Positions 8,026-15,153 of a stretch of 17,237 bases of DNA are shown piece after piece. The position numbers were made by a program, and so were the translations under genes. Position 1 is the first letter of the stretch; every line of letters starts with the position of its first letter. The notes beneath the pieces were generated by a model. That model had not been told where the DNA came from. It made no database searches and was given only the letters and a program-made list of their open reading frames with translations. Source of the DNA: an uncultured Acetobacter sp. (GTDB lineage: Bacteria > Pseudomonadota > Alphaproteobacteria > Acetobacterales > Acetobacteraceae); NCBI RefSeq assembly GCF_937875265.1, contig NZ_CALLXM010000179.1, positions 1 through 17,237 of the forward strand, given 5' to 3'.

Positions 8026-9033
8026 CGCCCTGTTACCTCCATTGATGTCGCGAGACATGCTGGCGTTTCACAATCTGCCGTCTCTCGCGCCTTCTCGTCA
8101 CATGCAAGCATCGCCCCCGCCACGCGGGAGAAAATTCTGGCTGCGGCAGCAGAACTGAATTATCGACCCAACAAAATTCCCGCCATCATGCTTTCCGGAA
8201 AATCCAGGATGATTGGGGTCGTTATAGGGGGGCTTTCCAATCCCTTTTACGCAACGGCACTCGAACAACTGGCAAGCGCGCTTCAGGCAAGCGGGCTGCA
8301 AAGTCTACTGGTGCATGTGGATAACGCTCTGACGCTCGACAGTGCCATCAGTCAACTTATGAGCTACCGGATTGATGCGATCGTAACGTCTCTGGCTATT
8401 GGTTCCAGATCTGTTATGCGCGATTTGTCGAACCTCAGAATTCCGGTCATCTGCTTCAATTCTTTATTAACCGGCCCCTGGATTTCCACTGTTGTCTCAA
8501 ACAATTATCAGGCAGGCCATACTGCCGGGCGCTTGCTAATGACGCTTGGCGTTGCCCGGCCGGTCTGGCTGGCTGGCCCAAAAGGAAATGCCGCATCTCG
8601 TTTTCGTGGCAAAGGATTTCGGGAGGGCCTTAGGGACCATAATGCAGATATGACTGCTCTGGCCGAATTACGTGGCAATGATACCTACGAGAGCGGCTAC
8701 GACACTGTTGCGAAATTCCTGAAGCAGGGCCAGCATCTGGATGGTCTGTTCTGTAGTAATGACATGATGGCATGCGGTGCCATTGATGCATTACGCGAAC
8801 GTACGGGGCTTAGATGCCCAGAGGACTTTGTGCTGGTTGGGTACGACAATATTCCTCAAGGGATGTGGCGTAGTTATGACCTGACAACGTTCGACCAACG
8901 CTCCGACCTTCTGGTGGACGCTGCCCTTGATTTGCTTAACCAGGCTTTAACGGAAGAGGCCGAACCGAGCGCAAGCACACGGGTTATTGATGCACGTCTG
9001 ATTGAGCGCAGAAGCACCCAACGCCAGCTTTAG
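8023..9033 (+). CDS. LacI-family transcriptional regulator, probable ATT start
   Basis: Sugar-responsive DNA-binding repressor, 336 residues if begun at ATT 8023. The N-terminal HTH reads TSIDVARHAGVSQSAVSRAF (5-24), followed by the hinge helix ELNYRPNKIPAIM and the periplasmic-binding-protein-like effector domain starting MIGVVIGGLSNPFY. FCSNDMMACGAIDAL and FVLVGYDNIP are standard C-lobe blocks. The first in-frame ATG (8188) would delete the entire DNA-binding domain, so it cannot be the start of a working regulator. ATT places the HTH threonine at residue 5, the usual LacI-family position. It sits inside the locus it presumably controls, 118 bp after the isomerase. Alternatives: a sequencing error, or a headless remnant. 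Confidence 0.88.
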   Translation: MRPVTSIDVARHAGVSQSAVSRAFSSHASIAPATREKILAAAAELNYRPNKIPAIMLSGKSRMIGVVIGGLSNPFYATALEQLASALQASGLQSLLVHVDNALTLDSAISQLMSYRIDAIVTSLAIGSRSVMRDLSNLRIPVICFNSLLTGPWISTVVSNNYQAGHTAGRLLMTLGVARPVWLAGPKGNAASRFRGKGFREGLRDHNADMTALAELRGNDTYESGYDTVAKFLKQGQHLDGLFCSNDMMACGAIDALRERTGLRCPEDFVLVGYDNIPQGMWRSYDLTTFDQRSDLLVDAALDLLNQALTEEAEPSASTRVIDARLIERRSTQRQL

Positions 9034-9075
9034 CTTTGTGTTTTCCTTAAAGTCGGTCATACATATGCCTATTAA

Positions 9076-9089
9076 TGCATAGCTATGCA
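9076..9089. promoter_or_regulatory. 14-bp perfect palindrome, candidate LacI-type operator
   Basis: TGCATAGCTATGCA is fully self-complementary and lies in the 93-bp gap between the LacI-type gene and the AroE-like gene, about 38 bp before the latter's ATG. Even-length palindromes of this size are typical LacI-family operators. I saw no second exact copy upstream of 5786. Confidence 0.5.
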
Positions 9090-9126
9090 ATCCATCCCAC
9101 TGTAGATTTTCGTTCAGGAGCAAAGC

Positions 9127-9984
9127 ATGAGTGATACAAATTTTCTAAGTATCTTGACTGGGTCTTTTTCCACCCCCTGCGCTGATAATCCCACGGTCGC
9201 AATGATCGAAGCCGCGTATCGGCATCACAAAATTGATGCGCGTTATATCAACTGCGATGTCAAACCCGCCAATTTAGCAGATGCTGTTCATGGTGCCCGA
9301 GCAATGGAATGGGCAGGCTTCAACTGTTCATTACCGCATAAGGTTGAAGTAATTTCTTATCTGGATAAGCTTTCGGAAGCTGCTCAGATTATTGGTGCTG
9401 TTAACTGTGTGACTATTCGTGATGGCCAGTTAACGGGCGATAATACAGACGGTAAAGGCTTTCTGGCCTCCCTTAAAAGCGTGACAGAGCCACAGGGCAA
9501 AAAGGTCCTACTGATGGGGGCCGGAGGAGCTGCCCGCGCCATTGCTGTGGAACTGGGCCTTGCAGGCACCGCCCATATTACCGTCATCAATCGCGAACCG
9601 GAGAAAGCAGAAACTATTGCTGCGTTAATACGCGAAAAAACCGGGAGTGACGCCCTTGCCCGGCCATGGAAGGGAATGGCTCAGGTCTCTGAGGATATTG
9701 ATATTGTTATCAATGCAACGTCCGTCGGTCTCGGCGATAAAGACGCCATGCCAGACATCGCGCTGGACACCCTTAAAAAAGGACAGGTTGTTGCGGATGT
9801 CATCCCGAACCCACCTGCAACACGCCTGTTGCGAGAAGCAAAAAAGCGTGGCTGCACAACGCTTGATGGCTTGGGCATGCTGGTGAATCAGGGCGTGATT
9901 GGTGTCGAGTTATGGCTGGGAAAAACGCTTGATGCCCAAGTCATGAAACATGCTCTTCAGGAAATTTTTGGCTCCAGCGATTGA
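9127..9984 (+). CDS. shikimate dehydrogenase-like (AroE family) oxidoreductase with altered substrate loop
   Basis: NAD(P)-dependent dehydrogenase of the AroE/YdiB fold, 285 residues. Conserved: catalytic Lys72 in NCSLPHK (66-72), Asn93, Asp108 in NTDGKGF (106-112), nucleotide motif GAGGAARA (131-138), NREPEKA (155-161), NATSVG (196-201) and DGLGMLVNQG (247-256). The N-terminal loop that in AroE reads G-x-P-I-x-H-S-x-S-P-x-x-H, whose two serines hold the shikimate carboxylate, is here GSFSTPCADNPTVAM (12-26), longer and without those residues in place. A strong CAGGAG precedes the ATG. It lies between a sugar regulator and a sugar transporter and away from aromatic genes, so I infer a catabolic paralogue acting on a polyol, quinate-like or keto-sugar compound. 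Confidence 0.88.
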   Translation: MSDTNFLSILTGSFSTPCADNPTVAMIEAAYRHHKIDARYINCDVKPANLADAVHGARAMEWAGFNCSLPHKVEVISYLDKLSEAAQIIGAVNCVTIRDGQLTGDNTDGKGFLASLKSVTEPQGKKVLLMGAGGAARAIAVELGLAGTAHITVINREPEKAETIAALIREKTGSDALARPWKGMAQVSEDIDIVINATSVGLGDKDAMPDIALDTLKKGQVVADVIPNPPATRLLREAKKRGCTTLDGLGMLVNQGVIGVELWLGKTLDAQVMKHALQEIFGSSD

Positions 9985-10024
9985 TCTGTAGCCGTATATG
10001 CCCTGACGACAGAGGATCCAGACA

Positions 10025-11494
10025 ATGGCAAGCACAATGAACGGCGTTGGCACTGTCAACCATCATGAGACGCACAAACGCGCCTTTGCAGCCATGTCAG
10101 AACTGGAGCAACTGGGTGACCGCAGAGCATCGGCTCGGCGTTACGTGCTGATGGCTGCCCTTGTGGCTGCCGTGGGTGGACTTCTGTTTGGATATGACAC
10201 CGGTATTATTGCATCGGCTCTGATTTTCGTCACCCAGACCTTCTCACTTTCCACAGCCGGGCAGGAATGGGTGGCCGCATCGCTGAATATCGGCGCGATA
10301 TTCGGAGCCGTTTTGAGTGGACCAATCTCGGACAGATGGGGGCGGCGACCTGCAATTATGCTGGCCGCAGCTATTTTTATTGGCGCTTCTATAGGCTGTG
10401 CCGAGGCACCGACGATCACTATCCTCTTTTTAGCGCGTCTGTGGCTTGGTGTCGCAATCGGAGGCACGACCCAGATTGTTCCTGTTTACGTTGCCGAGCT
10501 TGCGCCGAGTGACAGGCGCGGAGGACTGGTCTCCCTCTTTCAACTTGCGTTTTCTCTTGGCTTACTGCTCGCTTTTTTTGTGGGATATGAACTGTCAGGC
10601 TCAACTGAGTGTTGGCGGCCAATGTTTTTACTGGGCACAATTCCAGCGCTGCTACTTGCTTTGGGAATGCTTCTGTTACCCGAAAGTCCCCGCTGGCTTT
10701 TGCATCATCAACAGGAACACCGTGCCGTTTCAACCTTGTTTAGACTCAGAGGGCACCATGAAACCGTACGGCACGAGTTGAATGCCGCTCTGACGTCAGA
10801 AAAAACAGAGACACACGGAACAGGTTGGAAAGAACTCCGGCGCCCCTGGGTTCGTCCTGCCCTGATTGCAGCTTTGGGTATTGCAGCGCTCTCACAGCTT
10901 TCAGGGCCAAATGTCATTGTCTATTATGCACCAATCATTTTTTCACAGGCAGGACTGGCTCATTCAGCAGCGTTGTTAACGTCTGTCTCTGTTGGCGTAA
11001 CATCAACCATTACCACAGCCATGGGCATTGCCCTGATCGACAAGGTTGGCAGACGGCGCATGATGCTTGTGATGCTACCGTTTGCGGCACTTTCTCTTTT
11101 TGTCCTTGGAGCAGTTTTTCTGGATCCTACAGCGCCCAGCGGATTACGTATGTGGCTGATGGTCGCGTCTCTGCTCGGTTATATCTTTTTCAATTTTGGC
11201 TCTCTTTCCGTTGCCGTCTGGCTGGTAGCCGCAGAGGTTTTCCCGCTTGCCATTCGCAGCAAGGCAATGGGGCTGGCGAGTGCAACAGTCTGGTTTTCCG
11301 ACACCATTGTTTCTCTCGTAACACTCTCTTTAGTAGAGACTATGGGAACGACCGGAACTTTCTGGTTGTTTGGTGTGATCAACGTCATCTCTTTCCTTTT
11401 TGTCTGGAAATACGTACCCGAAACAGTCGGAACCAGCCTTGAAGACATTGAGACGTCCCTGCGCTCAGGAACATTTCATCCATCCAGGAAATAA
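10025..11494 (+). CDS. MFS sugar porter (GalP/XylE-type sugar:H+ symporter)
   Basis: Twelve-helix inner-membrane transporter, 489 residues, with a 40-residue cytoplasmic N-terminus. Family signatures are GGLLFGYDTGII in helix 1, the loop motif DRWGRRP (2-3 loop), PESPRWLL before the central loop, QLSGPNVIVYYAPIIF in helix 7 (sugar-contacting, with Ser where many have Gln or Thr), DKVGRRR in the 8-9 loop, and VPETVGTSLEDIE at the C-terminus. AGAGGA about 9 nt upstream is the ribosome-binding site; an ATG at codon 5 is an alternative. It lies 40 bp after the AroE-like gene and ends the locus, so it most likely imports the substrate of the upstream enzymes. Confidence 0.93.
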   Translation: MASTMNGVGTVNHHETHKRAFAAMSELEQLGDRRASARRYVLMAALVAAVGGLLFGYDTGIIASALIFVTQTFSLSTAGQEWVAASLNIGAIFGAVLSGPISDRWGRRPAIMLAAAIFIGASIGCAEAPTITILFLARLWLGVAIGGTTQIVPVYVAELAPSDRRGGLVSLFQLAFSLGLLLAFFVGYELSGSTECWRPMFLLGTIPALLLALGMLLLPESPRWLLHHQQEHRAVSTLFRLRGHHETVRHELNAALTSEKTETHGTGWKELRRPWVRPALIAALGIAALSQLSGPNVIVYYAPIIFSQAGLAHSAALLTSVSVGVTSTITTAMGIALIDKVGRRRMMLVMLPFAALSLFVLGAVFLDPTAPSGLRMWLMVASLLGYIFFNFGSLSVAVWLVAAEVFPLAIRSKAMGLASATVWFSDTIVSLVTLSLVETMGTTGTFWLFGVINVISFLFVWKYVPETVGTSLEDIETSLRSGTFHPSRK

Positions 11495-11899
11495 TGGAAT
11501 CTTCTGTTTTTACAGTATAACAGCAAGATATAACTACAAATTTATAATTGTTTTATAGAAGTGAAAAGGGCCACTCTCTGCTGGCTCTTTCAAAAATCAG
11601 CGCTGTTACAGGTCTAAGTGGTGAGCATAGGCTTGCCATTTTTGGGCTATAACCTCGGGTGTTGCAGCCCTCCCCTACTCTGTCCACCAACAAACCACAT
11701 GTATTCGGTCCCGTCTTGTTGGAGGGCTCATACACATCCCCCAGCGACAATTTCTTTGGTCATAGCAACCCAAAGATGAATTGCAGGAAAATTATAGAAA
11801 TCCACACTCTCTCAGAAAATAAATATCCAGAGATTTGTCTAATATCCCATAATATTCTTCATAAAATTCAAAAATTGTTCAAATTATAACCCTGATCAC

Positions 11900-11911
11900 T
11901 ACCATATGGTA
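11900..11911. promoter_or_regulatory. 12-bp perfect palindrome upstream of the Hint-protein gene
   Basis: TACCATATGGTA is fully self-complementary, 67 bp before the ATG at 11978. It may be a binding site for a dimeric regulator. Short AT-rich palindromes also arise by chance. Confidence 0.35.
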
Positions 11912-11916
11912 TCTGT

Positions 11917-11952
11917 TCGTTAACATTTAACGAGTCTTTAACGTATCGATAC
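11917..11952. promoter_or_regulatory. cluster of TTTAACG half-sites and a GTATCGATAC palindrome before the Hint gene
   Basis: TCGTTAA-CAT-TTAACGA (11917-11933) is an inverted repeat with 7-bp arms. TTTAACG occurs at 11926-11932 and again at 11937-11943, an 11-bp step or about one helical turn. It is followed by the palindrome GTATCGATAC (11943-11952). The cluster ends 25 bp before the ATG, where promoter and operator elements are expected. No clear -35/-10 pair could be assigned. Confidence 0.45.
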
Positions 11953-11977
11953 TTTAATTGTTAATGTGGTCTTTCGA

Positions 11978-14900
11978 ATGAATACAAATATTAGCTCTAC
12001 TGCAAACACAGATGATGTGGAGCAGGAACTTCTTGATATTGCCCTGTCCGCAGCATCTGCAGGAGGAGATACTGGGCAATACACAAGTGGAGGCTCCAGC
12101 TATCATACCCACAATGCCAACTGGCGCTGGACCGGACCGTCCACAGGAGGAGACTGGTCCGACCCCGCCAACTGGACCCTGTATGACAACAACAACACGC
12201 CTGTTCCCAGCAGTGAGATTCCTGCAGGAAGCGGTCCGGCCATCCCGCAGAGTGAACAGAATGCGGATGTGAACGTCGGGTCCGACAACAACGAAACTGG
12301 CACGCCCTGTGTCGTAGTCGCAAATGCGCCTTACTACAACCAGATCCGAAGCCTGAGTGTCTGGCAGAACAGCACCCTGAAAATCACGGCCCAGTATCAA
12401 AACGGCGATAGCAACGGGTATGTTTTCACCACTGCCGGACTCGAAAACTTCGGCACAATTACTGTTGATACGCCAGCTGCCGTTGAACTCGGTGGGATTA
12501 ATGTGCAGGGCGGCACACTGAACATCCTGAACAACCAGGGTAATGTGACCTTTGATAATGACCAGATTAATAACGGAGGCACGGTCAACCTGATCAATGC
12601 CTCACTTGGCACAACTACCCACCCAATTACGGTTTCTGGCGGAACCGTTACGTTGCAGCAGAACAGCTCGCTTGTGGCCAATCTGTGGGGCGAAGGGAGC
12701 ACGATCAATGTTGATCCCGCGACCGTCAATACAATTTACATTAACGACAGATATTCCAACAACGATGGCAACACACAGAACACCGTAATCAATGGTGTTT
12801 CTGAAAACACTCATTTTGGCATTCTCGGAACATCATCACCCCCCGTTTCGGCAGCATACACGCAGAATACTGACGGCTCCTATACCCTGACGGTCACACT
12901 GACAGACGGCCGCAGCATTGCGTATACCGACGTCAACATGGCGGCAGGATATACACCGCCGGCCCAGGTCAGTATTGTGCAGGATGGAACAGCAGGATGG
13001 CTGCTCGAAGATAAAACGAACACCACGGTTCCGGCTTATACCGACAATGATATTCATACCTCTCTTACTGCAATCGCTACAGATGCGACTACAACTGGCG
13101 GTGATACCACGCAGTATACAGCGTCCGGTTCTGGTTATCATACCCATGATGGCAACTGGCGCTGGACCGGACCGTCCACAGGAGGAGACTGGTCCGACCC
13201 CGCCAACTGGACCCTGTATGACAACAACAACACGCCTGTTCCCAGCAGTGAGATTCCTGCAGGAAGCGGTCCGGCCATCCCGCAGAGTGAACAGAATGCG
13301 GATGTGAACGTCGGGTCCGACAACAACGAAACTGGCACGCCCTGTGTCGTAGTCGCAAATGCGCCTTACTACAACCAGATCCGAAGCCTGAGTGTCTGGC
13401 AGAACAGCACCCTGAAAATCACGGCCCAGTATCAAAACGGCGATAGCAACGGGTATGTTTTTGCAACTGCCGGTCTCGAAAATTTCGGCACAATCATTGT
13501 TGATACGTCGGCAAAAGTGGAGCTCGGTGGGATCAATGTGCAGGCCGGCACACTGACCATTATGAACAATCATGGCAATGTCATCTTTGACAACGACCAG
13601 ATTAACAATGGAGGCACCGTCAATCTGATCAATGCCTCACTCGGCACGACTGCCAATCCCATTTCCGTTTCTGGCGGAACGGTAACACTGCAGCAGAACA
13701 GTTCGCTGCTTGCCAATCTGTGGGGAGAAGGCGGCACAATCGTTGTTGACCCGGAAACAGTCAATACGATTTATATTAACGACAGATATTCCAATAATGA
13801 TGGCAACAAACAGAACACTGTTATCAACGGTGTTTCCGGAAATACCCATTTTGGTATCCTTGGAACATCATCAATGCCGGTTGCTGCGGCTTATTCTGAA
13901 AATACTGACGGCTCCTATACCCTGACTGTTACGCTGACAGATGGCCGCACGATAGCCTACCCTGATGTCAACATGGCATCTGGATATGCCCCTCCTGCCC
14001 AGGTTACCATCGTGCAGGATGGCACGACAGGGTGGCTTCTGGAAGATACAACTCCTGCTGCCTGTTTTCTGAAGGGTGTGAAAATCAAAACAGCGACTGG
14101 TGATATGCCAGTGGAAAATATTCACACAGGTCATAAAATTCTTGCCCGGATTGATGGGATTGAGTGTGAGCGTTCTGTTGTATGGGCAGGAAAAAGTAGA
14201 AAAACCGTTATTAGTGGCCTGTCTGATGATGAGGCTGGTTATCCTGTAAGAATTTTGAAAAATGCTATTTCTGATAGCGTTCCTTATGAAGACATGCTGG
14301 TAACAGCGGAGCATTGTCTGTTCTTCGAAGGACGTTTTATACCTGTCCGTATGCTGGTGAATGGTAAAAGTATTTTTTATGATCACAGCATCATGGCATA
14401 TGATTACTACCATATTGAGACAGAGGAGCATTCTGTGATCATCGCAAATGGTGTCCTAACAGAAAGCTATCTGGATACGGGAAACCGCTCTTCTTTTGTA
14501 TCGGACGGCAATATTGTTTCCCTTCACTCTCATGCCAAAACATGGGATGCCGACGCAGCCGCCCCCCTTGAGGTGAAGGCTGAGTTTGTCGAGCCTCTGT
14601 TCAGGGTTCTGGATGAACGGGCGTCTGATGCTGGCAACAACCAGAACGACGCCTCAAAACGCCAGATCACGCATGATCACGCACTTTATCTGCTGACCGA
14701 CACAGGCAGCATGATTCACCCTGTCCGCAAAATCAGCAATCAAATATTATCATTCATGATACCCCCTGGCGTAACCACGGTGCGCCTTATGTCGCGCTCC
14801 AGCCGACCGAGTGATACGATTGGCCCCTTTATAAACGACCGTCGTCACCTTGGGATTCTGGTGGGTGAGGCCACAATGCTAACAGCGAATGACATGGTAC

Positions 14901-15106
14901 CAGTGACAACCCACCTTCGGGAAACAATGCTGGTCGGCTGGCACAATATGGAACCAGGCCATGCACGATGGACAAACGGAAATGCCATTCTGCCGCTTGG
15001 AAATGAACCTACACACGGTGTGAGCATGCTGGCATTACAAATTCTGGCAGCAGGCCCTTACGAACTCCATCAGAAAAAAATTATCAAAGAAAATAAAACT
15101 GCTTAA
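11978..15106 (+). CDS. Hint-domain (Hedgehog/intein-type) protein with duplicated beta-helix passenger
   Basis: Large probable surface or secreted protein, 1042 residues. N-terminus (1-30) has no signal peptide or membrane segment. Two tandem passenger units follow (about 28-345 and 373-690), exactly 345 residues apart with no indel, each containing a GGDWSDPANW motif and Gly/Asn-rich strands like a parallel beta-helix. Then a Hint_2-type domain (696-840) starts with Cys696 (AACFLKG), has T776-x-x-H779 (TAEHCLFF), and ends VIIANGVLTESYLDTG. A C-terminal domain (about 860-1042) completes it. Cys plus TxxH are the residues needed for hedgehog-type N-S acyl shift; the intein-terminal His-Asn/Cys is absent (Glu-Ser instead), so splicing is unlikely while self-cleavage is possible. 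GTG 11966 is an alternative start; neither has a good ribosome site. Passenger function and export route are unknown. Confidence 0.85.
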   Translation: MNTNISSTANTDDVEQELLDIALSAASAGGDTGQYTSGGSSYHTHNANWRWTGPSTGGDWSDPANWTLYDNNNTPVPSSEIPAGSGPAIPQSEQNADVNVGSDNNETGTPCVVVANAPYYNQIRSLSVWQNSTLKITAQYQNGDSNGYVFTTAGLENFGTITVDTPAAVELGGINVQGGTLNILNNQGNVTFDNDQINNGGTVNLINASLGTTTHPITVSGGTVTLQQNSSLVANLWGEGSTINVDPATVNTIYINDRYSNNDGNTQNTVINGVSENTHFGILGTSSPPVSAAYTQNTDGSYTLTVTLTDGRSIAYTDVNMAAGYTPPAQVSIVQDGTAGWLLEDKTNTTVPAYTDNDIHTSLTAIATDATTTGGDTTQYTASGSGYHTHDGNWRWTGPSTGGDWSDPANWTLYDNNNTPVPSSEIPAGSGPAIPQSEQNADVNVGSDNNETGTPCVVVANAPYYNQIRSLSVWQNSTLKITAQYQNGDSNGYVFATAGLENFGTIIVDTSAKVELGGINVQAGTLTIMNNHGNVIFDNDQINNGGTVNLINASLGTTANPISVSGGTVTLQQNSSLLANLWGEGGTIVVDPETVNTIYINDRYSNNDGNKQNTVINGVSGNTHFGILGTSSMPVAAAYSENTDGSYTLTVTLTDGRTIAYPDVNMASGYAPPAQVTIVQDGTTGWLLEDTTPAACFLKGVKIKTATGDMPVENIHTGHKILARIDGIECERSVVWAGKSRKTVISGLSDDEAGYPVRILKNAISDSVPYEDMLVTAEHCLFFEGRFIPVRMLVNGKSIFYDHSIMAYDYYHIETEEHSVIIANGVLTESYLDTGNRSSFVSDGNIVSLHSHAKTWDADAAAPLEVKAEFVEPLFRVLDERASDAGNNQNDASKRQITHDHALYLLTDTGSMIHPVRKISNQILSFMIPPGVTTVRLMSRSSRPSDTIGPFINDRRHLGILVGEATMLTANDMVPVTTHLRETMLVGWHNMEPGHARWTNGNAILPLGNEPTHGVSMLALQILAAGPYELHQKKIIKENKTA
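12118..12426 (+). repeat. 309-bp direct repeat, copy 1 (inside Hint gene)
   Basis: By direct comparison this segment is identical base for base to 13153-13461, 1035 nt downstream and in the same frame (about residues 48-149 of the protein). Outside it the two passenger copies differ at many synonymous and some non-synonymous sites. Confidence 0.9.
13153..13461 (+). repeat. 309-bp direct repeat, copy 2 (inside Hint gene)
   Basis: Exact second copy of 12118-12426 (about residues 393-494). The first mismatches are immediately outside: 12117/13152 (C versus G) and 12427/13462 (C versus T). It is embedded in the second 345-residue passenger unit. Confidence 0.9.
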
Positions 15107-15114
15107 TAAAAAAA

Positions 15115-15140
15115 GAGGCTCCATTGAAAAATGGAGCCTC
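15115..15140. terminator. bidirectional rho-independent terminator between convergent Hint and LuxR genes
   Basis: GAGGCTCCATT (15115-15125), loop GAAA, AATGGAGCCTC (15130-15140): a perfect 11-bp stem with a stable tetraloop. It lies 8 nt after the Hint stop and 13 nt after the minus-strand LuxR stop. The A run on its left (15108-15114) reads as a T run after the stem on the minus strand, so it is a textbook terminator for the LuxR gene and probably also serves the Hint gene. Confidence 0.88.
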
Positions 15141-15153
15141 CACTAGAATATAT

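Larger units (their letters stand above)
11495..11977. other. 483-bp intergenic region: possible decayed coding fragment and Hint-gene promoter
   Basis: No intact gene. From roughly 11555 to 11760 the DNA is more GC-rich than both sides, and one minus-strand frame shows protein-like text (AATPEVIAQKWQAYAHHLDL) broken by several stops, which may be a relic of a lost gene or mobile element that I cannot name. The part from 11765 on is AT-rich and carries the palindromes listed separately, just before the Hint-protein start. Confidence 0.45.

Noticed and set aside
12118..13461. Repeats considered as a CRISPR array or insertion-sequence pair
   Set aside because: Two 309-bp in-frame copies inside one gene with no inverted ends, transposase or short spacer periodicity; it is an internal protein repeat.
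12836..13573. 245-codon minus-strand open frame and duplicated smaller frames antisense to the Hint gene
   Set aside because: They recur because the sense DNA is repeated; the sense frame has clear domains and the antisense frames do not.
14060..14500. Hint domain considered as a splicing intein
   Set aside because: It lacks the terminal His-Asn and downstream Cys/Ser/Thr (VIIANGVLTESY ends in Glu-Ser), has no homing endonuclease, and sits in a non-essential-looking surface protein.
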